Source of the DNA: JAPLJC01 sp963697965
GTDB lineage: Bacteria; Desulfobacterota; Desulfobaccia; Desulfobaccales; 0-14-0-80-60-11
NCBI GenBank assembly: GCA_963697965.1
Contig: OY969108.1
Coordinates: forward strand, 1,240,001-1,304,000
Reading direction: 5' to 3'
Length of the DNA: 64,000 nucleotides
Position numbers and translations under genes: made by a program. Below the pieces are notes generated by a model that worked only from the letters and a program-made list of their open reading frames with translations, ran no database searches and was not told the DNA's origin. Numbering within the stretch: position 1 is the first letter of the stretch; every line of letters begins with the position of its first letter. Positions 32,819 to 43,199 of this stretch are shown here, piece after piece.

Positions 32819-34381
32819 ATGATGGCCAGACGAATCGACACCAGGGATGGGAATAATTTAACTTCTCCTTCCCGAAGACGCTCCACCTGGATTTATATGG
32901 GCGGCAGTCAGATTTTCGCGCTGCTCAGTATTGCCAGGGGATTCATCCTTATCCCGGTGTGCCTGAAGTATATCCCCGTGGAGACCTACGGCGCCTGGCT
33001 GGCCATCTATGGGGGACTGACACTTATCGGCCTCTCCAGTTTCGGGTTGAATAGCCTGATCATTCAGAAAACCTCAGTTTTATACGGTGCCAAGGATTAC
33101 GGGGGTTTAGGGCGGACTGTCGCTTCCATTCTGATCACCACGGCCTTCTTCTCTGCCGTAGCCTGCGGGCTGATTTGGGCTGGCGCTCCCTGGATTCCGG
33201 GATGGGTAGGAATAACCGGAGGAGCCGCCGCCAGCCTGACGCTGGCCTTTCGCCTGGCCGCCCTGGACGCCACGCTCATGATGTCCGCCCTCGGCTTGGG
33301 AGGCGCCTTGACAGGTTTCCAGCGACCCTTCGTCCACGTGCTGGCGGTGTCTCTTGGCCAGGTGGTGGGCCTGGTGGCGACCCTGCTCGCGCTGTGGCAC
33401 GGGTGGGGGATTTTGGCCATCCCCGCGGGGATGCTCTCCGGGACACTAGTGGTCTTCTCTGCCAACGCCGTGGCCCTGGGCGCCTTTGTACGCCGCACAT
33501 TTCCCGCCGGTCTGTTTCGCTTTGATCTGCCTACCTTGAAAGGATTATTGGAATCTTCCCTGCTTCTTTTTGTTAAGGAGCTTTGTAATCTTTTTACCAC
33601 CAGGTCGGCCAGTATGATCGTCGCTCTGGTATTGTCCTTGCCCCTGGTAGTGGTGCTGGAAGTGACGCGTAAGTCAGTCATGGCGGTGGTTGATCTCTTG
33701 ATGCGGCTGCCGGCCAGCTTGCTTCCGGGACTTTCCCATCTATTGGGCTCGGGGGAAAAAGAACGCTTCCAAAGTCTAATCGGGCAGATCTTCCGTTTCC
33801 TGCTTCTTTTGGGCCTCCTCTGCCTGGGCGGGGTCATGTTTCTAAATCGTGCCTTCGTCTCCCTCTGGACCGGAAAGCAGTTTTATGGGGGTGATTTTCT
33901 AACTTTTCTCCTTTGTTTATATGCTTTGGCCCAAATCCTGAACAACACTGCCACCAATATTGTCTTTGCCACCGGCCGGTATCGGGTTCTCACCCTGGCG
34001 TCTATTTTTGAATCCATCTTCACGGTAAGCCTGGCCCTCATTTTGGGCCACCTCTGGGGCTTGCATGGCATCGTCCTGGCCATGCTGCTGGCGTCTCTGG
34101 CCTCCTTCGGCATCCTGGGCCGGGACATTGTGAAGCTTCTGGAATGGAGGGCCTTTGAAACGTCCAACCTGTGGAAGTTCACGAAAATGTTCGCCCCGGC
34201 TATTCTCTTGGGAATCCTGGGAGTGGCGGCGAGCCGGGTTTGGCCCCCTCAAGGCTGGTGGCAAATGTTGGCCTACGGGGCCGGCTATGTACTGATGGGA
34301 GGGACTATGTTTCTGGCCTTGGACCGTCAGCTTCGCCAGACAGTAGCTTTGGTGTTTTCCCTCCGGGGTTCAGTGCAGTAA
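32819..34381 (+). CDS. wzx: Polysaccharide flippase (Wzx/MATE-like)
   Basis: 520 residues with 12-14 membrane helices and the PST-family opening (GGSQIFALLSIARGFILIPVCLKYIPVETYGAWLAIYGG). It would flip undecaprenyl-linked repeat units to the periplasm for the Wzy-like polymerase at 39364-40854. Start assigned at 32819, where two Met are in tandem. GC-rich like the locus backbone. Confidence 0.9.
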   Translation: MMARRIDTRDGNNLTSPSRRRSTWIYMGGSQIFALLSIARGFILIPVCLKYIPVETYGAWLAIYGGLTLIGLSSFGLNSLIIQKTSVLYGAKDYGGLGRTVASILITTAFFSAVACGLIWAGAPWIPGWVGITGGAAASLTLAFRLAALDATLMMSALGLGGALTGFQRPFVHVLAVSLGQVVGLVATLLALWHGWGILAIPAGMLSGTLVVFSANAVALGAFVRRTFPAGLFRFDLPTLKGLLESSLLLFVKELCNLFTTRSASMIVALVLSLPLVVVLEVTRKSVMAVVDLLMRLPASLLPGLSHLLGSGEKERFQSLIGQIFRFLLLLGLLCLGGVMFLNRAFVSLWTGKQFYGGDFLTFLLCLYALAQILNNTATNIVFATGRYRVLTLASIFESIFTVSLALILGHLWGLHGIVLAMLLASLASFGILGRDIVKLLEWRAFETSNLWKFTKMFAPAILLGILGVAASRVWPPQGWWQMLAYGAGYVLMGGTMFLALDRQLRQTVALVFSLRGSVQ

Positions 34382-34404
34382 GAAATGGGACAGCCCTAAA
34401 AAAT

Positions 34405-35262
34405 ATGTGCGAAATCATCGATCAATTCAAAGGGGTAATGGCCAGAGCCGCTGGCCAGGCCCGTCTGCATCTCAGGCAATATCCCTGGCTGCGCACTCAA
34501 GTAGGAATGGCCAGGCAGATGATGCAGTTCCTCCGCGCCATGATTTGGCCGGGTAATTGGCGACTCTATAAACAATACCTTGGGGATCGCCGGCGCTTCC
34601 GGGAACTGGCCGAAGCCGCCAAGGTGAAGCTGCCGCCCTTGCGGTGGTATCCATGCCTTTTCGATAGGCAGATGACGACTCCGATTCCCGACCCCTACTA
34701 TTTTTATCAGGATGCCTGGGGAGCCACGCAGGTTGCCCGGGTAAAGCCCAAGTTGGTGGTGGATATCGGTTCTTCGGCCAAGCTGCTTTCAACCATCAGT
34801 CCGTTCTGTCCGGTAATTGCCGTCGATATTCGGCCTCTAGCGGCCGGTTTGCCTCACTTGCAGGCATTAGCTGGCAGTATCTCGGGACTGCCCTTTCGGG
34901 ACAACTCCCTGGAGTTTGTCATGTCGCTTTGTGTGGTGGAGCACATTGGCCTGGGACGCTATGGCGACACTCTCGATCCCTTGGGCCCCGAAAAAGCCCT
35001 TGCAGAAATGTGCCGGGTGGTGCGTCCCGGAGGCAGAATGGTTCTGAGTGTGCCTGTGGGTCCGCTGTGCCTGGCCTTCAATGCGCACCGCATTTTCAGC
35101 CGCCGGGAATTATTGGGCCTGGTTCCCGGCTTCCAAGTCGAGGAAGAAGTATTCTGTGATCCGGCTTACACCAAAACCGATCCCACCCCCTCCAAAGCTA
35201 TCGGAGAAGTTTCTTTTTATTGTGTGGCACTCTATAAATCTGAGAAAGGTAATATTAGTTGA
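34405..35262 (+). CDS. SAM-dependent methyltransferase (DUF268-like)
   Basis: 285 residues. The Rossmann core is visible: VDIGSSAKLLSTISPFCPVIAVDIRPL, FRDNSLEFVMSLCVVEHIGLGRYGD, then EMCRVVRPGGRMVLSVPVG. About 110 residues of basic helical sequence precede it. The longer reading starting at 34171 overlaps wzx and is rejected; ATG 34405 lies 24 bases after the wzx stop. Probably methylates a sugar or transfers to a lipid-linked intermediate; substrate unknown. Confidence 0.82.
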   Translation: MCEIIDQFKGVMARAAGQARLHLRQYPWLRTQVGMARQMMQFLRAMIWPGNWRLYKQYLGDRRRFRELAEAAKVKLPPLRWYPCLFDRQMTTPIPDPYYFYQDAWGATQVARVKPKLVVDIGSSAKLLSTISPFCPVIAVDIRPLAAGLPHLQALAGSISGLPFRDNSLEFVMSLCVVEHIGLGRYGDTLDPLGPEKALAEMCRVVRPGGRMVLSVPVGPLCLAFNAHRIFSRRELLGLVPGFQVEEEVFCDPAYTKTDPTPSKAIGEVSFYCVALYKSEKGNIS

Positions 35263-35285
35263 GGATGAAGAGGGAGGGTACCATT

Positions 35286-36159
35286 ATGCCTTCATTAGCG
35301 AAAATGTTATTTAGGACCGCAGCCTTTATGGGTCGGACTATCGGGATTTCTCACGAACGTATTTACAATTTTCTGGGGAGGGCAGCTTTCCAATCGCCTG
35401 AGTTTGCCTGGTATAAAGACCGTTGGGGTAATGAGCTCTATCTGAGTCCTTATTACTTTGGAGACCGATATATTGTCGTAACCGGAACTTATGATGCCTC
35501 TTTAAACATGCTTATTGAACGAATGGTTCAACCCGGGATGGTCTGCATGGACGTTGGCGCCAATATTGGCCATATCGCCTTGCATATGGCCCGCAGGGTC
35601 GGGACCATCGGGAGAGTTTACGCCTTTGAACCGATTTCAGGAATTTGCGCCCTTCTCAGGGATAACGTCTCGCGAAACAAACTTGAAGATATTGTAACAG
35701 TTGAAGAGATTGCCCTTTCCCAAGAAAATGGCACGGCAATCATGGCCTACGCAGACCCTGGGAAAGAAAACCAGGGGATGGGATCATTGGTTAATTTAGA
35801 AAATGAAGTGGCAACTCTGAAACAAGAAGTCCGAACCTGCGCTCTCGATTCTTTCATCCATGAGAGAAATATCGGTAGACTCGATTTTATTAAGGTGGAT
35901 ATTCAAGGGGCCGAATTATTGTTCCTGGAGGGGGCCAAAGAGACTTTGTTCTCAGTATTCACCTAATATTTGTATGGAGATATCACCCGGTGATCTGAAG
36001 TGCTTCAATAAAACGCCCATAGACTTATTAGAGGCCTTGTCCACTTATCAGTATAGATTTTATGAAATCAATGAAGATGGAAGAATAGGGTCAGAAGTCC
36101 TCATGAAACAGGTTAATTTTGATTTCAGTCGGTCTAATATTTATTGCAGCAAGCGATAG
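35286..36159 (+). pseudogene. FkbM-family methyltransferase with a frameshift
   Basis: Start ATG 35286 behind AGGGAGGG. The core is normal: VCMDVGANIGHIALHMARRVG, VYAFEPISGICALLRDNV, LDSFIHERNIGRLDFIKVDIQGAELLFLEGA. The frame breaks near 35950 (stop 35964-35966) and resumes in the neighbouring frame as YSPNICMEISPGDL, ending YCSKR at 36159. A single-base change restores about 290 aa. Sequencing error or recent decay. Confidence 0.85.
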
Positions 36160-36603
36160 GTCAAGTTAATTTCAGAAGTCAGATGATAGAAGGATTGAAG
36201 AATATATTTATCAAAACGGCCCGATTGTTTGTTTGATCATGGAGACGATGTATTAATAATTACTTTTTATTAAAAATAAACCAAGATTATCTGAGAGATG
36301 GCTAATGACGTCAATGATCGCGGGACAACTTTTATATATATGATTAAAAGGTAATGATGCAATGAAAAAAATGGATTTTTGAGGGAACTTATCCTAAAAT
36401 GGCAACGATTAGAGGATTCGTTGCTTCCAAGAACGGAACCTTTGGGGAGATTTTTCCCGGGCAAAAGGTCCCATAAACTTTTTGAATTGAGGTAGCCAAG
36501 GCTGCTGCATAATCCCGGAGAAAAACAGTCGCGGCATCCATATAGTTGTCACGGTTTTATCTCAAATTATCTTGGGTGGTAGGAAAAATTAAGGAGGGAG
36601 CTC
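36160..36603. other. AT-rich gap
   Basis: No ORF with recognisable content. A Shine-Dalgarno (AAGGAGGG, about 36591) for the next gene lies at its end. Possibly decayed coding sequence. Confidence 0.4.
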
Positions 36604-37387
36604 GTGTCTATTGGTGGAAAGGTTTTAGGTGCTGCCGAGCACCTTTTCCAAACCTATGTGACGGCATTGCCTCGTATCGTCTACCGTTCCAGCCTGTCTC
36701 TATTTGTGGACCCCAGAGGATCTCAAAAGTTCCTTCACCAGGTCTTGTCGGCCCAGGATTTGGAAGCGGATGACCATTTTCTTGGGAGTGCCTGGATTAC
36801 CGACCTGCTGCCCGGCGAAGCGCAGCCGAAAATTTCGGGCTCTTACCACATATACCAGAGCGGTGCCACCGGAATCTTGTTGGAATTAGTGGCATTGGCT
36901 TATTTGATGCAGGTGCTCCGTCCCCGAATCATATTTGAGATTGGCACCTTCGTAGGCCGGACCACACGGCAATTGGCATTGAACAGCCCTCCTGATACGC
37001 AGATTTTTACCCTGGACTTGCCAAGGGACCAAGTAGCTCATGATATTGGTAGGGAGTTCCGGGGTACACCAGAAGCCAAGAAAATCACGCAGCTTCATGG
37101 GGATACTCGTACCTTCGATTACTCCCCCTGGCACGGCCGATGCGACTTTGTTCTGGGTGGATGCCTGTCATGATTACCCCTTGGTGAGGCAGGATACCAA
37201 GGCGTCACTAAGGCTGCGCAGCGACAGGGGGTGGATCGCCTGGCACGATTACCGGCATACCGCCTGGTGGTCTGGCGTGACGAGGGCGGTACGGGAGCTG
37301 GCCCAGACTAATCCGAAAGTTAGACATATCCGGGATACTACCATGGCCGTCTTACCATCCGCTGGGTGGGGCTCCTTTGAGGATTAA
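36604..37387 (+). pseudogene. Class I methyltransferase (DUF/cephalosporin-hydroxylase-like) with a frameshift
   Basis: Start GTG 36604 behind AAGGAGGG. The first frame contains IIFEIGTFVGRTTRQLALNSP and IFTLDLPRDQ, then GDTRTFDYSPWHGRCDFV. Homology continues in another frame as FWVDACHDYPLVRQDTKASLR and WIAWHDYRHTAWWSGVTRAV, to 37387. The break is near 37150. If repaired it gives about 260 aa. Confidence 0.8.
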
Positions 37388-37540
37388 TGAGCGTTTCTAG
37401 ATATATACAGGTACCTTCATAACAGAATTATCTATTTTAATTGAAGTGTTGCCAAATGTAAAACAAGAAAATGATATTTTGCTTATATTTTTGATATTGT
37501 ATTATCAACATTATTTAAATGCTTAAAATGGGATGGTGCA

Positions 37541-38443
37541 ATGGTCGTAGCTAGAATAAAGGGAGGGTTGGGGAATCAACTCTTTATATATGCTGCGGCC
37601 CGCAGACTGTCTTTAAAGAATAACGTTCCTTTAAAATTGGATATTATGTCCGGATTTCAGCGAGATTACTTTCAAAGAAAGTATCGTTTGCATCATTTCA
37701 ATATCAAGGGTGAGGTTGCTTCCCGGCACCGATCTTTTGACGGAATCTTCGGGAGGGTGAGGAGGCAAATTCTGAAGAAAATGGCCAAATTCACCAAGTT
37801 TGAAAAACGGCGATATATCACGCAGGAATTTCCGGGATTTGACCCGCGGTTATTGGATTTTAAGGTCAATGGAATAGCTTATCTGGATGGCATTTGGGCA
37901 TCGGAAAAATACTTTAAGGATATTGAAGGGGTCATTCGTGATGACCTAAAAATGGTGGCAGGGCATGATTCCCGGGATCTCGCCCTGGCTGCTAAAATTC
38001 AATCCGGCAATTCCATAGGCATTCACGTCCGCAGACTGCGCGAGCTTCCCGGTAATGGTGAGGCGGAGCCCAATCCATCATCTCCGGCCTTAACTGTAGA
38101 TTATTATAAGAGGGGTATCGACATAATTGCCGGCAAAGTTGCAGACCCGGTATTTTATTGTTTTGGGGACCATCCGCAGTGGCTTTCCGAAAATATTAAA
38201 ATGGATTTTCCGTTAGTAGTTGTTAATCATAATAAAGATGAAAAAGACTATGAAGATTTGTGGCTTATGAGCTTGTGTAAACACTTTATCATTGCCAACA
38301 GCACCTTCAGTTGGTGGGGGGCCTGGCTAAGCGATCATCATGACAAAATCGTTATTACGCCGGGGGGGAATAATGACAGCACCATACCCGGGATGGAAAT
38401 ATTCCATCGAGATGCTATCCTGAGCGGATGGCTAAAAATCTAA
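37541..38443 (+). CDS. Alpha-1,2-fucosyltransferase-like glycosyltransferase (GT11)
   Basis: 300 residues, cytoplasmic. It begins with the GT11 motif IKGGLGNQLFIYAAARRLS and ends with NSTFSWWGAWLSDHHDKIVITPGG. The donor-binding motif reads GIHVRRLREL, where most members have H-x-R-R-G-D-Y, so specificity may differ. AT-rich compared with the flanking backbone. Predicts fucose, or a similar deoxyhexose from GDP, in the polymer. Confidence 0.87.
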   Translation: MVVARIKGGLGNQLFIYAAARRLSLKNNVPLKLDIMSGFQRDYFQRKYRLHHFNIKGEVASRHRSFDGIFGRVRRQILKKMAKFTKFEKRRYITQEFPGFDPRLLDFKVNGIAYLDGIWASEKYFKDIEGVIRDDLKMVAGHDSRDLALAAKIQSGNSIGIHVRRLRELPGNGEAEPNPSSPALTVDYYKRGIDIIAGKVADPVFYCFGDHPQWLSENIKMDFPLVVVNHNKDEKDYEDLWLMSLCKHFIIANSTFSWWGAWLSDHHDKIVITPGGNNDSTIPGMEIFHRDAILSGWLKI

Positions 38444-38487
38444 ACTGATAACCATATTGAACCACGGGCAATTAAAGGAAATTCGCT

Positions 38488-39234
38488 GTGGCTGACTCGA
38501 TCCCTGATCGCGACTATCGGCAACACTATTACCACAATTACCTCTCTTTGAAAGGAGATCGGAAAGATCCGGAGTTAAAGGATTACCAGCAATCGGCTAA
38601 AACTTTTGAGGCGCTCTTGAGGAATTGGCTGCCGCCGGACCGGAATGCCCCCATACTGGATATGGGTTGTGGCAGCGGCAAGTTCCTGTTCATGCTGGAG
38701 CAGATGGGCTACACCGATTTAACCGGCGTGGACCTGAGCCCCGAGCAGATTGAACGGGCGCGGCATTGGTGTTCCGGCGCCAGGATCATGCAGGGCGACG
38801 TGCGGGCCTTTCTGCAGAATAATGCTGAGGGGTTTCAATTGATAACAGCGTTTGACGTCATAGAGCATTTCGGCAAGGATGAACTACTGGAGTTGCTGTC
38901 CCTGATTAAAGGGGCGCTAACTGCGGGGGGCCGGGTGATCTTCCAGACCCCCAACGCCGTCAGCCCCTGGGCCGGGACGGTGGTCTACGGCGACTTCACC
39001 CATGAGTGGTTCTTTACGCCCGACAGCCTGGCCGACATCTTAAGTTTACAAGGCTTTGCCAGGTTTGAGGCACGGGCTTGCGAACCTCGGATTCATGGCC
39101 TTAAGAGCCTGATGCGAGTCTGTCTATGGCAGTTGCTGAAATTGAGTTATGCCCTGGTAAACCTCATAGAGACCGGCGGCGCCTATAATTTTATCTATAC
39201 CAGGGTTTTCGTGGGAACTGCGGTGAAGCCCTGA
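38488..39234 (+). CDS. Class I SAM-dependent methyltransferase
   Basis: 248 residues; GTG 38488 behind AAAGGA. Motif I ILDMGCGSGKFLFMLEQMGY, motif II VDLSPEQIERARHWC and post-motif ITAFDVIEHFGKDELLELL with AGGRVIFQTPNA are typical of sugar or lipid O-methyltransferases in polysaccharide loci. Followed by the polymerase gene. Confidence 0.88.
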   Translation: MADSIPDRDYRQHYYHNYLSLKGDRKDPELKDYQQSAKTFEALLRNWLPPDRNAPILDMGCGSGKFLFMLEQMGYTDLTGVDLSPEQIERARHWCSGARIMQGDVRAFLQNNAEGFQLITAFDVIEHFGKDELLELLSLIKGALTAGGRVIFQTPNAVSPWAGTVVYGDFTHEWFFTPDSLADILSLQGFARFEARACEPRIHGLKSLMRVCLWQLLKLSYALVNLIETGGAYNFIYTRVFVGTAVKP

Positions 39235-39363
39235 TTTTCTCCCATCTGACCCGGAGCAACTAAGTCATGCTATATAAATTGCATGGAAATTATATTGCCG
39301 GTTCTTACCAAAAGCTGTTTTTCAGTTTACCTTTTCTAAACTGGGAGTTGGGAGGATTACATT

Positions 39364-40854
39364 ATGGTCGTTCAAAAGGGAATTAATGAAGGTAGATTTA
39401 TAGTTACTGCGATAGCAGCTTGTGCGGTTTCAGTGCTGGTTATCATGATCTCCAAATCTTCCCTCGAATCAAATTTAGAGATTGCCTTAGGCTCATTTCT
39501 TTCAACTCTGGTAGCCTTTCGATGGTTTTGGAGTACACGTTATAGCTGGGGTAATTACATTATTAGTGTCAGACCATTGTTTCAAACAGTTTCCTATATA
39601 TTTCTCATTATAGGCCCATTGCCTGCTTTAGCTGGGGTAAATCGATTTTTATACTTCCCAGGCGCAACTGACTATTACTGGTATCTTTATTTGGCGGCGC
39701 CCCTGGCATTCATTTTTTATGAATTAGGGTTTGAGCGGGCCTTAGTGAAGATGACGAAGGATCTCCATCCCCTCTGGCTTAAGACATTAACCACCAATTC
39801 TAACCTGATTATTATCCCGCTATATGTTTTTATCATTTTATTCTTTAGACATTTTAGCTCAAAATATGGAATCAACACGGGCGGATTATCGGCTGCGGCC
39901 ACAAAAGAAGGTTTAACTGTTAAAGTATTTTATTATCTTTTTAACGGGTTTTTTGGTGTATGTCTTTTTTTAATTGCTGCAAAATGGTCAAATCGCGATT
40001 TGGGGAAAAAGGCTCTTTTTTTAATTATGGGGTTGACCCTCTTTGCCATACTGGCGCTCTCCAGTTCCCGGACAAATTCTGTAATAATATGTATGATGGT
40101 CTTGGCAGCGTTCCAACTTAGTAAAGATAATAATCTTTATAAATATTTAAAATATATTATCATTATACCTATTTTATTCATATTGACTACTGCAATCAGA
40201 CAAGGATCTAATGTTTATTCAAATACCGAAGCAATGTCCGTTAACACGAAAATCAATAATGCTGAGCTAGCGGTTGAGAGTGGAGAAGCTCAAGAGAGAA
40301 CGAAAGAGAGTTTAATCGCTGATTTTGGCTACCGTATGAATGGGATAGACTGGGCGGGCGCCATGATTCAGAGCCACTACAGATTCGGAACACCCTTCAT
40401 GTATGGTTACTATTTCTTGTGGGGGGTGTATCAGTCGGTTCCTGAGGTATTTCTCCCTTTTCAGAAAACAGATTCAGGAGTTAATGCCCATTTTATATTA
40501 CATCAAGTAGACCCAAACGGCACTATTTTCGGATGGATAATTGCAGATGGGGGTATTTTAGGAGTAATCATCGGCTATTTTGCGATAGGTTTCTTTCATG
40601 GATCTCTCTGGGGTTACGCTGCCTCCCCCAAAACGCCCCAATCTGTCAAACTTGGCTATTTGGCCTTGATCCCCGCCCTTATGCTTTACCAAGTTTCTTT
40701 AGGTGAATATATTTTTGAAAATATTCGTAATGGTATTTTATTCGCCCTTCTTTTCTGGATTTTAATCACTGGGGTCAGATTATTCCTTCCACCGACTCGA
40801 TACAAGAGAATCTTTATCAACAATCAGTTATTGGGCACTAAGCCCGGAGATTGA
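39364..40854 (+). CDS. Wzy-like oligosaccharide repeat-unit polymerase
   Basis: 496 residues with 10-12 membrane helices and a large polar loop (about 285-380) before the last three helices, the topology of O-antigen polymerases. Sequence identity within this class is low, so the assignment rests on topology and on Wzx, Wzc and Wza genes in the same locus. AT-rich coding. No other polymerase candidate is in the window. Confidence 0.75.
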   Translation: MVVQKGINEGRFIVTAIAACAVSVLVIMISKSSLESNLEIALGSFLSTLVAFRWFWSTRYSWGNYIISVRPLFQTVSYIFLIIGPLPALAGVNRFLYFPGATDYYWYLYLAAPLAFIFYELGFERALVKMTKDLHPLWLKTLTTNSNLIIIPLYVFIILFFRHFSSKYGINTGGLSAAATKEGLTVKVFYYLFNGFFGVCLFLIAAKWSNRDLGKKALFLIMGLTLFAILALSSSRTNSVIICMMVLAAFQLSKDNNLYKYLKYIIIIPILFILTTAIRQGSNVYSNTEAMSVNTKINNAELAVESGEAQERTKESLIADFGYRMNGIDWAGAMIQSHYRFGTPFMYGYYFLWGVYQSVPEVFLPFQKTDSGVNAHFILHQVDPNGTIFGWIIADGGILGVIIGYFAIGFFHGSLWGYAASPKTPQSVKLGYLALIPALMLYQVSLGEYIFENIRNGILFALLFWILITGVRLFLPPTRYKRIFINNQLLGTKPGD

Positions 40855-41002
40855 AAAAGGTGTCCAAAATGAAAAATGAATCTATATATTTCATCCTCTT
40901 GGGGCGATTTATTTTTCTATCGCGGGAAGGAATGTGTTTCAATTTTTGTGACTTGCTTTCGAGAGTCATTGGCTCTATCTTGATTAATACCTCCTGGCAA
41001 AG

Positions 41003-41818
41003 GTGATTGAAAGGAAAAAGCCTGATATGTGGAGACCTGGAATGAATGATCTTTTAAATGCCTTCATACCATCGGGTCGGCTAATAGAAGCAGTGCCTTC
41101 CGATCAGACCTTGTTGGGCAAGTTTATTCATTTTCCTTTCAGACTGATTCCCCGGGGTCTGATAATCCCAATTTTGCAGGGGAAACTGCGGGGTAAAAGA
41201 TGGGTTGCCGGATCAAGCGTCAGCTCGTGCTGGTTGGGAAGCTATGAATACGACAAGCAATCAATCTTTGCCGAGTCGATTGCGGAGGGAAGTATTGTCT
41301 TTGATATAGGGGCGCATGTCGGGTTCTATACGTTACTATCTTCGGTATTAGTTGGACCAAAAGGCAGGGTCTTTGCCTTTGAGCCGATAGAAGGTAATCT
41401 TTTCTATCTTAAAAAACACCTTCATTTAAATCATATCACCAATGTTTCAGTTATTGAGGCGGCAGTTTCGGACCATGATGGGGTTACCTATTTTGCTCGA
41501 GGCTGTCACAGTTCGCAGGGACATATTTCACCTAAAGGTAACCTATTAGTCAAAACCGTTTGTTTGGATGAACTCCATTTTAATAGAAAAGTTTTAACTC
41601 CAGACTTTATAAAAATTGATGTTGAAGGGGCTGAAATGTCGGTCCTTATTGGGGCAAGATCAATACTTGAGCATTACCATCCGATGATATTTTTGGCTAC
41701 TCACGGGGAAGATGTACATCGACAGTGTATCATTTTGTTAAAATCACTTGACTACAAGATAGAAGCGATCGACGGAAAACCAATAACTCATTCTAAAGAG
41801 ATACTCGCCTGCCAATAG
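41003..41818 (+). CDS. FkbM-family methyltransferase
   Basis: 271 residues. FDIGAHVGFYTLLSSVLVGPKGRVFAFEP is motif I; VCLDELHFNRKVLTPDFIKIDVEGAEMSVLIGA carries the family's KIDVEGAE motif. Start could be GTG 41003 or ATG 41027; neither has a clear ribosome site. Intact, unlike the FkbM gene at 35286-36159, to which it is only distantly similar. Confidence 0.87.
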   Translation: MIERKKPDMWRPGMNDLLNAFIPSGRLIEAVPSDQTLLGKFIHFPFRLIPRGLIIPILQGKLRGKRWVAGSSVSSCWLGSYEYDKQSIFAESIAEGSIVFDIGAHVGFYTLLSSVLVGPKGRVFAFEPIEGNLFYLKKHLHLNHITNVSVIEAAVSDHDGVTYFARGCHSSQGHISPKGNLLVKTVCLDELHFNRKVLTPDFIKIDVEGAEMSVLIGARSILEHYHPMIFLATHGEDVHRQCIILLKSLDYKIEAIDGKPITHSKEILACQ

Positions 41819-41946
41819 CCAGGTTAGTTTGAATCGGAGCATAGTCAGCATCGTCAATATTGAACAATGGTCGGGCCCCCGGCCAAGTCCGGAACAGGAC
41901 GGTCCTAAGAGGATATGGGGGCGAATCTTGTAGGAAGGAAAGTTAT

Positions 41947-43149
41947 ATGGGAAAAAGGCTGGCGGTAATCACTACCCACCCTATTCAATATCAAGCCCCG
42001 CTTTGGCGGTCGCTGGCCAAAGCCGAGGAGATCGATATCCAGGTTTATTTCGGGTCTGATTTCAGCATCAGGGGCTCCAGGGACGAGGGGTTCGGCGTCC
42101 ATTTCTCATGGGACGTGCCTTTAACCGCAGGTTATCCCCATACCTTCCTGTCCCTCGATCCGGGGATCAACCGGCCTGATGATTTAAGATTGAATATGGC
42201 TGAATTCAGACAAAAACTTTTAGAGTTCCAGCCTGACTATGCCTTGCTAAATGGCTATTCTCCTATGCCTTTTTATCTTAAAGCCTTGCTGGCCCTGCGC
42301 TTGCTGGGCATACCAGTTTTGATGCGGGCCGACGCCACCGATGCGGCGGTGCCAAGAGGCGCCATCAAAAAATTCAGCCGCCATGTCTTCTTAAAACTTC
42401 TTTACAGCCAGATAGCCGGATTTTTAGCCGTTGGTTACAATTCACGCCATCATTATAGGTCCCGGGGGATTACGGAAAACCGGATATACTACTCTCCTTT
42501 TAATATAGACGATGACCTGTTTGCCAAGCAAATAAAGGATTATGGCGGCAGGCGCCCAGAGATCAGGCGGGAACTGGGGTTTGAGGAGGGACAATTCATC
42601 TTTATCTTTTCCGGCAAGTTGATCCCTATAAAAAACCCGTTAATGATAGTCGAGGCCTTGCGGCTCTTGCCGGCTAATAGCGGCGTTAGCCTCGGTTTAA
42701 TAGTGATGGGAGATGGCTTATTACGCCGCCAGTTCGAAGCCGGGATGCAGGCGCTTCCCGAGATAAAAACAGCATTCACCGGCTTCCAAAACCAAAGCAA
42801 GCTGGGCCTGTTCTATAGTGCGGCTGACTGTCTGCTCCTGCCCTCTTGGTCAGAAACCTGGGGGTTAGTGGTCAATGAGGCTCTGCAATTCGGGATGCCG
42901 GTGCTAGTTAGTGACATGGTTGGCTGCTGGCGTGATCTGGTTATTTCCGGAAAAACTGGATACGTCTTTCCCGCGGGCGATCCTGTGGCATTGGCTGACT
43001 GCATGTCCAGGGTAATTGGCCTGATTAAATTGAGGGGGAATGGCGTCAGGGAGGCTTGCCGCCAAAAGGCCAGGCAATATTCCGTGGAGCAGGCGGTCGC
43101 AGGGATCAGGAAATGTCTGTTGGAATTACCACAAGGTGGTTCGGTGTGA
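41947..43149 (+). CDS. GT4-family glycosyltransferase
   Basis: 400 residues. Start ATG 41947 follows AGGAAGGA; the longer reading from 41860 is non-homologous. N-terminal domain MGKRLAVITTHPIQYQAPLWR, hinge around residue 190, and the GT4 donor site PSWSETWGLVVNEALQFGMPVLVSD (E-x7-E). Cytosolic, retaining transferase; sugar not predictable. Confidence 0.9.
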   Translation: MGKRLAVITTHPIQYQAPLWRSLAKAEEIDIQVYFGSDFSIRGSRDEGFGVHFSWDVPLTAGYPHTFLSLDPGINRPDDLRLNMAEFRQKLLEFQPDYALLNGYSPMPFYLKALLALRLLGIPVLMRADATDAAVPRGAIKKFSRHVFLKLLYSQIAGFLAVGYNSRHHYRSRGITENRIYYSPFNIDDDLFAKQIKDYGGRRPEIRRELGFEEGQFIFIFSGKLIPIKNPLMIVEALRLLPANSGVSLGLIVMGDGLLRRQFEAGMQALPEIKTAFTGFQNQSKLGLFYSAADCLLLPSWSETWGLVVNEALQFGMPVLVSDMVGCWRDLVISGKTGYVFPAGDPVALADCMSRVIGLIKLRGNGVREACRQKARQYSVEQAVAGIRKCLLELPQGGSV

Positions 43150-43199
43150 AGAAGTAGGGAACCATCCTCTGAGGACCATATTAAAATAATGGTAAAACC

